A DNA stretch of 64,000 nucleotides from DASZTV01 sp036268405 (GTDB lineage: Bacteria > Actinomycetota > Actinomycetes > JAFAQI01), in the NCBI GenBank assembly GCA_036268405.1, contig DATAUF010000121.1, forward strand, positions 1 through 64,000. Direction: 5' to 3'. Position 1 is the first letter of the stretch. Every line of letters begins with the position of its first letter. A program made the translations under genes and the position numbers. Below the pieces are notes generated by a model, which saw nothing but the letters and a program-made list of their open reading frames with translations, did not search any database and was not told where the DNA came from. Shown here piece after piece: positions 41,896-50,886 of the stretch.

Positions 41896-43282
41896 CCCGA
41901 CCGGCCGTCGCTGAGACCAGATCCAGTTCTATTGCCGTCGCGAACGGGTCGTCCACCAACACGACGTCGCGGTCTGCGCGATCGAGCAGGGATGCGGCGA
42001 TCGTCGCTCGGAATCCGCTTGCGCAGTGGATCCACAGGACACCTTGGGGGAGCTCGGTCATTCGCGCCGCCAGGTCGGCGAGCGGCACGTGCCACGAGCC
42101 GGGGATCGCGCCGTCACGAACGACCTCGTCCGGGCGCCGCACATCGATCACCTGCGCGCCGATGCCGAGCGCGTCCGCCAGGTCGACGAAGGTGGCGATC
42201 GGGAAGCTGCGTCGTGGCAGGTTCGGGGCAATCTCGGCGAGATCACCGTATGCCGCCGCGGCCGGACGGTCGATCCCGATCCTGACCAGCTGGCGCTGAG
42301 CCGCGGCGACCTGCTCAGCGGTTTCGGCAAGCAGGCTGAGCGGCTCGTCGTACGGATAGATCCATCCGAGGTACGTCGCGAACTGCGGTCCGAGCTCCAC
42401 GGCGACAGTTCCGGCGAGGTGGTCAGCCGCGAAGCTGCGCCGGTCGCGGATGTCGACCACCCACTCGCCGGACGACAGCCGCTGGCCGATTTGGTCGGAC
42501 CCGGCGATCTGCGGCGGACTGAGGTCCGCGGGGGGCGCGCCGGCCCGATTCCGTGGCGCCATGTGGACGTAATAGCTGGGGTACGGCGTGAAGCCGGCGA
42601 TCGTACGTTCGACGAACCCGTCCTCATCATCCTCTGCGAGCGCAGCGTTGCTGCGGCGCTCGTCGCCGAGCGTGCCCGACGCGGAGTCGTGCTTGCCTGG
42701 GGGACCCGACGCGCAGAAGCTCCCGAAGCCATGCGTCGGAAACAGCCGCACCTCGTCAGGTAGAGGCGCCGTGAGCTCGCGGACTGAGCGGTACTGCGCG
42801 CGCGTCAGCTCACGGGTTCGGCTCTCATCGATCAGATCGGTGCGACCGACCGCGCCGTAGAGCAGTGAGCCGCCGCTGAACACCGCAGTCTCGCCACCCG
42901 ATCCGGTGACCACATAAGAGAGGTGTCCGGGGGTATGGCCGGGCGTCGCGACCACCCTGATGTGGAGCGACCCGACCTGCAGCATCGAGGCGTCGTCGAC
43001 CGGCGTCCGCTCGTATGCCACTTCCTCGGATCGGGCGACGAGGTAGGGGACGCCAGCCGATCGTGCGAGGTTGAGCCCGCCCGTGACGTAGTCGTTGTGG
43101 ATGTGCGTCTCGCCGACCGAGCCAAGCACGAGCCCGAGCTTTCCCAGCATCTCGCTGATGCGATCGATGTCGCGCTGCGGGTCGATCACGAAGGCGATTT
43201 CGCCGTCGTGCACGACGTAGCTGCGGTCGCCCAGCTCGTCCGTGCGGATCGTTTCGACCCGCAGGCGTGGTCCGCCGTTCAT
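41891..43282 (-). CDS. MBL-fold/rhodanese protein of the persulfide dioxygenase type
   Basis: A 463-residue protein. Residues 1-250 are a metallo-beta-lactamase domain of the ETHE1-like class: H60-I-H62-N-D64, where the usual second His of DH is Tyr65, and PGHTPGH with His116. Two rhodanese domains follow. The first, about 275-365, lacks the active Cys; the second, about 375-463, has HCASGFRA with Cys420. Such fusions oxidise glutathione/mycothiol/CoA persulfide to sulfite and move sulfane sulfur. The FSGGSLL segment replaces the usual TGD metal-bridging Asp, a variation I believe recurs in actinobacterial relatives. It probably works with the cysteine dioxygenase and rhodanese next door. Confidence 0.87.
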   Translation of the reverse strand: MNGGPRLRVETIRTDELGDRSYVVHDGEIAFVIDPQRDIDRISEMLGKLGLVLGSVGETHIHNDYVTGGLNLARSAGVPYLVARSEEVAYERTPVDDASMLQVGSLHIRVVATPGHTPGHLSYVVTGSGGETAVFSGGSLLYGAVGRTDLIDESRTRELTRAQYRSVRELTAPLPDEVRLFPTHGFGSFCASGPPGKHDSASGTLGDERRSNAALAEDDEDGFVERTIAGFTPYPSYYVHMAPRNRAGAPPADLSPPQIAGSDQIGQRLSSGEWVVDIRDRRSFAADHLAGTVAVELGPQFATYLGWIYPYDEPLSLLAETAEQVAAAQRQLVRIGIDRPAAAAYGDLAEIAPNLPRRSFPIATFVDLADALGIGAQVIDVRRPDEVVRDGAIPGSWHVPLADLAARMTELPQGVLWIHCASGFRATIAASLLDRADRDVVLVDDPFATAIELDLVSATAGRE

Positions 43283-43298
43283 CTGTCCTCGCTCGTCT

Positions 43299-43314
43299 TG
43301 TGACCCAGGTCACG
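43299..43314. promoter_or_regulatory. CRP/FNR-like site between divergent sulfur and secreted-protein genes
   Basis: TGTGACCCAGGTCACG contains the perfect inverted repeat GTGACC-CA-GGTCAC and matches TGTGA-N6-TCACA in nine of the ten defined positions. It lies 17 bp upstream of the MBL-rhodanese ATG and could serve either divergent gene. Confidence 0.55.
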
Positions 43315-43366
43315 AACTCGTGTCGCGGTGGTTTGGGCTGTCCGATTCGTGCTATATCTAATCCAA

Positions 43367-43385
43367 CCCACTCAAGTTAGGTGGG
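43367..43385. promoter_or_regulatory. Inverted repeat CCCAC-N9-GTGGG upstream of the secreted-protein operon
   Basis: A 5-bp perfect inverted repeat lies about 40 bp before the start of the secreted propeller gene and downstream of AT-rich TATATCTAAT. It is a candidate operator. Confidence 0.3.
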
Positions 43386-43423
43386 ATACTGAGCAAGGTA
43401 AAGCCGACGCACGGAGGGCATGG

Positions 43424-45790
43424 ATGCGGATCCGGTTGGGAAGTTCGAGGCTGGTGGCGGCGGGCGCCGCCTTGGCGGTCGCGTCAGGCGGTGGAGTGGC
43501 CGCGGCAGCCACTGGGTCGTCGGGCAGCACGCAGTCGTTGCTCCCGACGATCACGCGGACGGTCGACCAGATCCGCGAAGCGGGGAAGACCGTGGTTGGC
43601 AGCGTCAACTACACGGTCAACGAGAAGTCGCAGGCGCGTACGACCACGACCGACAGCTACGGAAACCCGCTGCAGGGCTTGTCCCTGCAGGGGCTGCCGA
43701 GCCTGCCGGGTGTCGGTCAGGCGCTTCCGTTCGAGACCGGCAACAACACGGACCTGGACAACGAGCCATCCAGCGAGAACACCGGCGAGTGCCCCGCAGC
43801 GGGCAAAGGTCACGAGTATCTGATCGTGTGGGCCGGCAAGATGAACGCCGCCGACCTGACCGGTTCGGACATCGAGGACCTGATCGGCGGCGGCGAGGTC
43901 AACCCCGAGGGCTTGAAGTCGCAGATCCCGATCGAGTTCCTCGAGACCGGCTCGGACATGATGGCCACGATTGACGCCGAGCCTGGTTGCTCGACCTACG
44001 GCAAGGTCGTCAACGTCTCGGTTGTCAGCGGCCCCGACGGCGTCGAGAACGAGCCGCACCACATGCAGTACACGTGGTACCCCGGCCAGACCGTGTGGGC
44101 CGGTGGCCTGTTCACCTCGCGAATCTTCACCTACGACCTCTCGGACCTGCCGCAGGTCAAGCTCACGAAGATCGACGAGCCCTGGTCGACCCCGAGCGGC
44201 AGCATCTGGGACGCGTTCGCGACGCTGCCCAACGGCGACGCCTACGGCACGCTGATGGGTGGCCCGCTGTACGCATACGGCACCACGCCGGGCGCTGTCG
44301 TCGAGATCGCCGGCAGCAACCACCCGGGAGCGCAGCCGGGCGACATCCTCGGCGAGTGGCCGGCGACCGGCTCGAACAACCTTCTCCAGGGTGCGGACAC
44401 CAACGGAAACGCGGTTGGTGCCCTCGCCAAGTCGGTCGGCGGCACCGTCTCCGACCTGCCGCACCTGGTGACCAGGGGTCAGGACGACAGCGGCCTGGAC
44501 TTGAACAACGGCTCGGTCAAATGCCCGGACTTCGGCAGTTGCGCCAACCCGCACGGCATCCAGATCCGCGCCGACCTCAAGACGATGGTGACGTCGGACT
44601 ACGCCGAGCCGGCGCAGATCATCGAGGATCCGGTCAAACCGACGAATGCGTACTACTTCAGACGCACGGTGAGGGTCTGGAGCTTCAGCTCCAAGGGCTG
44701 CTCAGGAAACCCGACACCTGGCGCGACGCTGAACAACCCGAAGATATGTGCCATCGACGTGATGCCACTGGGGCCGCGTGACGACTCGAACCCGGCTCAC
44801 GGCGAGAACCTCGGCATCATGGAGAACGGCTCGACGTGGGACTACCCGCTGCCGGACGGCCGGATCCCCAAGGGCTGGTTCTCGGAAAGCATGTGTGGTG
44901 GTGCCGTCTTCTACACGCCGGACATCACCAACACCAAGAAGCACCCGTGGCACGAGGTGTTCGACTCGACCGCTGCAGTCGCGGCGCTGAAGTCGAACGG
45001 CGCAGGCAAGGTTCCCGGTGGCGGCGACCTGAAGAACGAGCCAGCCGGCTGTGACGGTGCGGCGTGGGACGTGGTGAGCCCTGACAACCGGTTCCTGGGT
45101 CACGCGGTCAACGGCCGTTACATCCTGCAGGACGACTTCGATGACGCGGGTACGCCGAAGATGGTCTACACCCTGAGCATCACGAAGCTGCTCGAGGCCG
45201 GCGATCACTACCAGTGCAACCTGTCGGACAACATCCGGGCTCTCGCCGACCCGACGCTGGGCGGCAAGGACTGCCCGACGGTGGCCGGTGTCGTCGCGAT
45301 CAATGACCCGACCTCGGGTGGTCCTCACTGGGCGGAGTTCGACAACTTCCGCCTCGCCGCGATCAAGATCAAGGACCCGAAGACGGGCAAGATCGTGACG
45401 GACTATCACGCGCCGACTCGGATCGCGGAGGCGAACTACTTCGTCGCGCGGACCGGCGTCGATGGCAACCACACGGTCTGCATGATCAACATGAACCCGA
45501 AGACGGGAAGCCTCTCGCTCGACACCAACTTCATCGACGAGACCGAGGGCACGCCCTGCGTTCAGTTCAACCGGCGGGACTGGCCAGACCCCAACATCAA
45601 GGGCTACTACAAGCCGCACGCGATGCTCTTCGTCGAGAACGGCGCGCCTGCCACGGGCTTGACCCCCTACGGGCACTCGTACGGTCCGAACTGTGAGTTC
45701 GGCAAGGTCGTCGATGGGCAGTGCCGTGGCTACTGGGGGGAGCCCATCGACATGGGCGCCGATACGGCCGGCCTGAAGTACGAGGAGTGA
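43424..45790 (+). CDS. Secreted SBP56/methanethiol-oxidase-like beta-propeller protein
   Basis: A 788-residue exported protein with a signal peptide ending in VAAAA-TGS (about residue 29). The body shows strand repeats resembling selenium-binding protein 56: PHHMQYTWYPGQTVWAGG (His212, His213), then SRIFTYDLSDLP, PHGIQIRADLKTMVTSDYAE (His377) and RTVRVWSF. SBP56 proteins include human SELENBP1 and bacterial periplasmic MtoX, copper-dependent methanethiol oxidases. The match is distant and the N- and C-terminal extensions are unique. The next gene encodes a CopC-type copper domain, which supports a copper-enzyme reading. The ATG at 43424 has GGAGGG 5 nt upstream. Confidence 0.55.
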   Translation: MRIRLGSSRLVAAGAALAVASGGGVAAAATGSSGSTQSLLPTITRTVDQIREAGKTVVGSVNYTVNEKSQARTTTTDSYGNPLQGLSLQGLPSLPGVGQALPFETGNNTDLDNEPSSENTGECPAAGKGHEYLIVWAGKMNAADLTGSDIEDLIGGGEVNPEGLKSQIPIEFLETGSDMMATIDAEPGCSTYGKVVNVSVVSGPDGVENEPHHMQYTWYPGQTVWAGGLFTSRIFTYDLSDLPQVKLTKIDEPWSTPSGSIWDAFATLPNGDAYGTLMGGPLYAYGTTPGAVVEIAGSNHPGAQPGDILGEWPATGSNNLLQGADTNGNAVGALAKSVGGTVSDLPHLVTRGQDDSGLDLNNGSVKCPDFGSCANPHGIQIRADLKTMVTSDYAEPAQIIEDPVKPTNAYYFRRTVRVWSFSSKGCSGNPTPGATLNNPKICAIDVMPLGPRDDSNPAHGENLGIMENGSTWDYPLPDGRIPKGWFSESMCGGAVFYTPDITNTKKHPWHEVFDSTAAVAALKSNGAGKVPGGGDLKNEPAGCDGAAWDVVSPDNRFLGHAVNGRYILQDDFDDAGTPKMVYTLSITKLLEAGDHYQCNLSDNIRALADPTLGGKDCPTVAGVVAINDPTSGGPHWAEFDNFRLAAIKIKDPKTGKIVTDYHAPTRIAEANYFVARTGVDGNHTVCMINMNPKTGSLSLDTNFIDETEGTPCVQFNRRDWPDPNIKGYYKPHAMLFVENGAPATGLTPYGHSYGPNCEFGKVVDGQCRGYWGEPIDMGADTAGLKYEE

Positions 45791-48621
45791 CGCGCCGCCG
45801 TCTGCGTCGGGCCGGTTCGCTGGCCCGACGCAGCGGCAGTGTGGTGCTGCTTGCCGCGGTCCTCGGACTCGCGACGGCGGCCCCCGCCGCCGCGCATCCT
45901 TACTTGCTCAGCAGCGACCCCGCGAGCGGCGCGATCCTGACGACCGCGCCGGGCCAGATCGACATCGGCTACACCGAAGGCCTCGACCGCTCGTACTGCA
46001 CCGTCGTCCTCATCGCACCGGACGGCCATCGGATCTCAACCCACCAGGCCTCCGCGGATGCCCCGACCGAGCTGTCCGTGGTCCCGGACTCTTCGCTGGC
46101 CGAGCAAGGTACCTACGCCGTGAACTGGACGGCGGTCGGCGACGACGGCCACACCGTGATCGGAAGCTTCAGCTTCAGCATCGGACATCCTTCGGCCAAC
46201 TCCGCGGTGCAGTCCGGCTCATCGGATGTCACCGGCAGTGCCTCCTCGCCACGAGGAGCGCAGCGGCTGCTGCGAACCGTCCTGCCGTTCGCATCCGTCG
46301 TCCTCGTGGCGCTGCTGCTGCTCGGCGGCGTTCTCGCCGCCACGGGACGGCGGGCGTCGCGAGTCCGATGGGGTGCGCTCGCGGTTGTTTTCGCGGTGGA
46401 GATCGCCCTTGCGGCCCTTGTCCTGTCCTCCGGCGGGCTCTCCGCCTTCGGCTCATCAGCCACCGGACGTCGGTTGATCGCGGAGCTCATTCTCACGGCC
46501 CTGGTGCTCCCCGTCGTCATCGACGGTGGCCGGCTCGCGGCCGGTCAACGCCCTTGCGGCTGGCGTCGCTGGCTCGCTGCGCTCAGTTCGCTCGGACTGC
46601 TGGTGGTGCTCGCCGACTCCGGTCACGCGGCTTCGCAGCCGAGCTCGCGCCGCGACCTCGTGCTCGCGGTCTACTCGGTTCACCTGCTGGCGGTCAGTGT
46701 CTGGATCGGCGCCCTGCTCGCGGTCATCCTCCGGATGCGATCAGGCGGCGGTGAGGCGCCGACGATGTCGACAGCAGATCCGAAACGCTCGCTGCGCCCA
46801 CTCGTTGCGGTGTCGCTGGTCGCGGTGCTCGGCACTGGGATCGCGACTACCGACTGGGGTCTGCGCACGCTCGGGGACGTCCCGGGCACCTTGTACGGCA
46901 AGCTCGCCGTCGCGTTGCTGATCTTGTTCGTCGTGATGGTCTGGCTCGGGATCGTGGGCTCGTCGATGATGCCGGCTGCCACGGGGGAGAGGAGTCGGCT
47001 GCCGCGACTCAGCGCCGCGCTGATGGGTGCGGAGGCGGTCGTCGCGGCGGCGGCGCTGCTGGTCGCGGGAATCCTTGGCCAGGTCTCACAGCCGCTCGAC
47101 GAGCCGTACGCCTCGCAGGCCTATGCGACGTCGACCGGCGTACCGCTCGCCGTGACGGCGGTCGGCGCCGATTCGCTGGACGTCGCCACCCTCGCGCCCG
47201 GCATCGTCGGCCGAAACACACTTGTCGTCGAGGTGGGTCAGGCGGACGAGGACGACTTTCTCAGTCCGGCACCCGGCGTCCGTTCAGTGACGGCGACGTT
47301 GTCGTGTGGCGGATGCGGCGAGCCCGACCAGCAGGTCGCCCTTCATTCGACCGGCGGTGGTGCCGAGTGGACCGCCGACGTCTCCCTGTCCGAGGCGGCG
47401 TCGTGGCTGGTCACCGCGGCTGTGACGCGCTCGGGTGAGCGACCTGGCACCGCGCGGTTCGCCGAGCGCGTCTCGCCGGCCGAGCTTCCGCACCAGATCG
47501 TTGTCGGCGTCCCGACGTCACTGTCAGGACCGACCGGTGAGACCTGCCGTGACGAGATCCTCGGTCTCCAGGTGGCACTCGAGGATCTCAACTCGCAGGC
47601 CGCCAACCACGGCGACCTGATCCGCGTCGTGGCGGTCGACCTGCACGACGGTGTCCCCGCGGCCATGGCGCGACTTCAGTCGCTCGGAGCCCGCCTGATC
47701 GCCTTGCCGTGCGGAACGGCGAGCGAGGTCCAGGGGGCGACAGCAGCCGCGCGCGACGCCGGTCTGCCGGTTGTCGCGGGTGCCGCGTCGATTCCTCAGG
47801 ACCGCGCCGGCGTGTGGTCGACACAGCCGTCGTGGCGCGCCGAGGGCGCGGCGATCGGCACCCAGGCGCTACGCCAGCTCGCGACCTCGGTCACCGTGCT
47901 CGTGGGCGACACGGTCGTCGACCGGACCGAGCTGGCCGGTCTGCGCTCGGCGCTGGCCGGGCGCCAGGTCGCGCTTCACATGACGGGATTCCCGTCGAAG
48001 CCGCTCCCGTTCGTCTCCGCATTGCAGCGCCACAACGCTGACGTCGTGGCGTTGCTCGGCGATCGGCATGAGGCCGCGCCGGTTGTTCACGCGTTCTCTG
48101 CGGTGTCACAGATCAACGGCTGGGTGCCTTCCCACGGCATCCTTGCGTCCGCTCAGCTGATGAGTACGGACTTCATCGACGCCGCGGGCACGATCACCAG
48201 ACTCGGGGGGATCGAGTTCGCGAGCGACATCAATCCGTTCGACCCGGTGTCGCAGTACTACGCACAGCGCCTTCGCGCGCTCGCGCCCGGCGTACGGCCC
48301 TCCTTCGACGGACTGCACGGCTATCAAGCGGGTCTCGCGATCGCGCAGGCACTGCGCGATGGCGGCGGACGTCCGTCGTCGAGCTCTTTGATCAGCCTGC
48401 TCGGCAGCCGGTTCGCCAAGTTCACGGTCGGGAGCTACCGCCTCGGCTGGAATCAGACTGGAGGCACCTCGACATCGCTGGCGTTCTTTCGATCGACATA
48501 CGTGAACCCGATGGCGATGCCGTCCGACACGCCTGGCGGCGCCTCAGCCCTGGCCCACGAGGGCACCTTCCTCGACAGCGGCGGCTTCGAGCAGGTCGCG
48601 CCGTTCCGGATCACCTCATGA
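45787..48621 (+). CDS. CopC-CopD-periplasmic-binding-protein triple fusion
   Basis: A 944-residue protein. Signal cleavage after Ala36 would expose His37 as the new N-terminus of a CopC domain, with Asp120 and His122 (GDDGHTVIG) completing the CopC copper site. Residues 155-470 carry about eight membrane spans of the CopD/YcnJ type (VYSVHLLAVSVWIGALLA). A beta-rich extracytoplasmic stretch with SCGGCGEP (about 480-590) precedes a type 1 periplasmic-binding domain at 590-900 (VVGVPTSLSGPTGE). The first two parts resemble copper importers; the receptor domain is not expected there. GTGA overlap joins it to the propeller gene. Confidence 0.85.
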   Translation: MTRRRLRRAGSLARRSGSVVLLAAVLGLATAAPAAAHPYLLSSDPASGAILTTAPGQIDIGYTEGLDRSYCTVVLIAPDGHRISTHQASADAPTELSVVPDSSLAEQGTYAVNWTAVGDDGHTVIGSFSFSIGHPSANSAVQSGSSDVTGSASSPRGAQRLLRTVLPFASVVLVALLLLGGVLAATGRRASRVRWGALAVVFAVEIALAALVLSSGGLSAFGSSATGRRLIAELILTALVLPVVIDGGRLAAGQRPCGWRRWLAALSSLGLLVVLADSGHAASQPSSRRDLVLAVYSVHLLAVSVWIGALLAVILRMRSGGGEAPTMSTADPKRSLRPLVAVSLVAVLGTGIATTDWGLRTLGDVPGTLYGKLAVALLILFVVMVWLGIVGSSMMPAATGERSRLPRLSAALMGAEAVVAAAALLVAGILGQVSQPLDEPYASQAYATSTGVPLAVTAVGADSLDVATLAPGIVGRNTLVVEVGQADEDDFLSPAPGVRSVTATLSCGGCGEPDQQVALHSTGGGAEWTADVSLSEAASWLVTAAVTRSGERPGTARFAERVSPAELPHQIVVGVPTSLSGPTGETCRDEILGLQVALEDLNSQAANHGDLIRVVAVDLHDGVPAAMARLQSLGARLIALPCGTASEVQGATAAARDAGLPVVAGAASIPQDRAGVWSTQPSWRAEGAAIGTQALRQLATSVTVLVGDTVVDRTELAGLRSALAGRQVALHMTGFPSKPLPFVSALQRHNADVVALLGDRHEAAPVVHAFSAVSQINGWVPSHGILASAQLMSTDFIDAAGTITRLGGIEFASDINPFDPVSQYYAQRLRALAPGVRPSFDGLHGYQAGLAIAQALRDGGGRPSSSSLISLLGSRFAKFTVGSYRLGWNQTGGTSTSLAFFRSTYVNPMAMPSDTPGGASALAHEGTFLDSGGFEQVAPFRITS

Positions 48622-49262
48622 CTGTCACGCGGTCCGGAGCCGGCTGCGCCGCGACTCTCGCATTGCTCATCACAGTCTCCGGGTGCGGCGGCGGCTCGAC
48701 CCCGCTGCCGTCGCACCCGGATCCAACGTCATCGGCCACCGGCTCCTCCGCCGCGGCGCCGATCTCGACCGGCTGCTCACCGAACCTGGTTCCCACGGGC
48801 TACACGATCGACGCGAAGCACTCCGGCAAGCTGACCGCCCACAGCTACAGCGCAGCAGCCGAGGTCCAGGCTGCGCTCGAGTACGACCAGCTGCAGTCCG
48901 GCGCGCGAGAGGTGTTCGTGCACTCGGCCGGCCGGCGCACCGACGGCGTCGCGACCTGCGTCGCCATGCAGTTCCCCTCTGCCCATCTCGCCGGACGGTT
49001 CTTCATGTCCTACCGAGCGCTCCGCAAGCAAGCCGGGTCGCTCGTGGCGGAGGTCTCGATCCCTGGCGGTGCAAGCGGCCTGTCAGGTGCAACCGGCTAC
49101 CTCGAGAGGGACCAGTCATTCCGCGGCTACCAGATCGCTTCGACCGATGTCATCGAGTTCTCCGGGCAGGACGGGCGCAGGCTCGACATCGTGTCGGTGG
49201 CCGGCGCGACTCCGTCGCGGAGCCTCGGACACAAGCTGCTCGTCGCGATGGCGAATCAGTGA
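48618..49262 (+). CDS. Lipoprotein of unknown function
   Basis: A 214-residue lipoprotein. The lipobox ITVSGC places lipidated Cys23. A Ser/Pro linker precedes a compact alpha/beta domain (LTAHSYSAAAEVQAALEYDQ and FFMSYRALRKQAGSL). The domain has an internal Cys and no recognised family, though the pattern resembles small sensor or inhibitor domains such as PknH-like sensors. The ATG overlaps the preceding stop (ATGA). It belongs to the same long operon as the CopC/CopD fusion. Confidence 0.78.
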   Translation: MTVTRSGAGCAATLALLITVSGCGGGSTPLPSHPDPTSSATGSSAAAPISTGCSPNLVPTGYTIDAKHSGKLTAHSYSAAAEVQAALEYDQLQSGAREVFVHSAGRRTDGVATCVAMQFPSAHLAGRFFMSYRALRKQAGSLVAEVSIPGGASGLSGATGYLERDQSFRGYQIASTDVIEFSGQDGRRLDIVSVAGATPSRSLGHKLLVAMANQ

Positions 49263-49933
49263 TGAGCATCAACCGCACAGTCGCGGCCGTGATCGGCGTC
49301 GCTCTGCTGGGAGCGGTGTCCGCGGGCTGCAGCAGCAGCGGAAGCAACGGGGCCGCGGCACCGACGATCTCGCCTTCGGCCACCGGCAGCAGCCAGGTCA
49401 CGCCCGCCTCCGGTCTGCCCACCCCGCTCGCCGGCTCGACCCTGACCGCGGCCGATGTGGCCGACCCAGGCCTGCCGTCGAAGATCGGGCCGGGCAAGCT
49501 GTCGAACGCGACGATCAAGAAGCTCGTCCAGTACTTCGAGGACAACGTCGCCAAGGCGTACGCCGACGGAGATGCCAACGCGCTCGAGCACTACCTGGCG
49601 GGTCCGATGCTCTCCGGCAACCGCGCCACGATCACGTTGCTGGCCAAGCAGGACAAGCTCAACATCTTCCGGATCCGGGTGCAGAAGATCACGGCGGAGA
49701 CGAACGAGGCCGAGCACGTCATCATCGACATGACCGGCGACATGGTCTTGAACTACTTCATCGACAGCAAGACCCACAAGATCCTCGAAAACGGTCTTCC
49801 CGGCCCCAGCCAGGTGCAGTTCGCGATCTTCCTCGACCGCAACCCCAAGACCAACACGTGGTACTGGACGGGGGAGCAGTCCGAGACCACTGGCGGTGCG
49901 ACGAGCGGCACGACCGTGGAGCAGGCGCCGTGA
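49262..49933 (+). CDS. Lipoprotein of unknown function
   Basis: A 223-residue lipoprotein with lipobox GAVSAGC (Cys23) and a Ser/Thr/Pro linker. The folded domain runs LVQYFEDNVAKAYADGDANA and LLAKQDKLNIFRIRVQKI to FAIFLDRNPKTNTWYWTGE. The alternating helix and strand pattern would fit an NTF2-like cone fold, but this is only a guess. The ATG overlaps the previous stop by one base (TGATG), and the stop overlaps the next GTG. Confidence 0.77.
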   Translation: MSINRTVAAVIGVALLGAVSAGCSSSGSNGAAAPTISPSATGSSQVTPASGLPTPLAGSTLTAADVADPGLPSKIGPGKLSNATIKKLVQYFEDNVAKAYADGDANALEHYLAGPMLSGNRATITLLAKQDKLNIFRIRVQKITAETNEAEHVIIDMTGDMVLNYFIDSKTHKILENGLPGPSQVQFAIFLDRNPKTNTWYWTGEQSETTGGATSGTTVEQAP

Positions 49934-50886
49934 TCTCGCATGCACCGCTAGCGGCCGCGACAGCGCTCGCCGGCTGTCTGTTTGCCGCTGCTCCCGCGAC
50001 GGCGGGGACCGCGGGTCCGCCCGGTGTGCTGCAGCTCACCGGAGTGCTCCACCTGTCCAAGGGCACGTGTGACGGCGACAAGCCCGGCGGCAGCTATCTG
50101 TCGGTGACGTTCGGCACCAAGGTCATCGGCAACCCTGCGTCGAGCTGCGAGCACGGCGCGGTCACGCTGCTTTCGCCTGGTCGACCGGGCCTGTCGACAG
50201 ACGCGTTCACACCGCTGTCCGACGAGGCGTTCGACAGTCGAGGCAACCCGGTCGCCACGTCGTTGACGCAGCCGGTCCGGTTCGGATCCCACCTGCTCAG
50301 CCTGGTGAGCTCCGGGCAGGATCTGCAGGACGCGCCGACCGGCCGGGCGACGTTCGCGTTTCCGCATCTCTACGTCACCGGGACCAAGGTCCTCGCCGAT
50401 GTCCGGTCGATTCAGGCGCTCTACGACGGCGCGGCCGGGACGACGTGCGCATCCGGCGCGGGGAGTGGCTGCTGGCTGATCGGAGCCGAGCGCGCGACGG
50501 GGACGTACGACGCGCAGACACATCGGGTGACGCTGTCCTGGTTCTCCGGGCAGTCCTTCGTCCAGGAGTCGGCCGGTACCGTCGTCCACCTGTCGGGAGT
50601 GTTCGTCGGAGCCAAGCCCAAGCCGCTCAAGCGGGGCACGGCCGTCGACCTCGGCACCTCCAGCTTCGCCGCGGGACCCGCGCCCAGGTCGAACGCTCGC
50701 ACGATGGCTGCTCGTCACCGGCGCGGCAGTACTCGAACCGGCGCCCAGCAGGCGACGGCATCCGCCCGCGCGGCAACCACCGCCGCGTCCTCCGGCAACC
50801 GTCGGCTCGCGGCGATCCTCGCCGCCGCCATGCTTCTCGTGCTCGCGGCGTCGCATGGCGCCGCTCTTCGTAAGGGACGCTCGTGA
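49930..50886 (+). CDS. Secreted TGTYDA-domain protein 1 (novel family), membrane-anchored
   Basis: A 318-residue exported protein and first of four paralogues in this cluster. After a signal peptide (to about residue 26) comes the shared domain: LTGVLHLSKGTC, TLLSPGRPGL, AFDSRGNPVA, the Cys-containing GSGCWLIGAERATGTYDA, and VTLSWFSGQSF with a closing beta strand. A basic Ser/Ala linker leads to a C-terminal membrane helix and RKGRS tail. The GCW-LG-E-ATGTYDA variant is shared with the next gene. No described family is recognised. GTGA overlaps on both sides. Confidence 0.8.
   Translation: MISHAPLAAATALAGCLFAAAPATAGTAGPPGVLQLTGVLHLSKGTCDGDKPGGSYLSVTFGTKVIGNPASSCEHGAVTLLSPGRPGLSTDAFTPLSDEAFDSRGNPVATSLTQPVRFGSHLLSLVSSGQDLQDAPTGRATFAFPHLYVTGTKVLADVRSIQALYDGAAGTTCASGAGSGCWLIGAERATGTYDAQTHRVTLSWFSGQSFVQESAGTVVHLSGVFVGAKPKPLKRGTAVDLGTSSFAAGPAPRSNARTMAARHRRGSTRTGAQQATASARAATTAASSGNRRLAAILAAAMLLVLAASHGAALRKGRS

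Noticed and set aside
43484..44554. 356-codon minus-strand frame within the secreted propeller gene
   Set aside because: No recognisable motif; the plus strand has signal peptide, ribosome-binding site and family-like strands.
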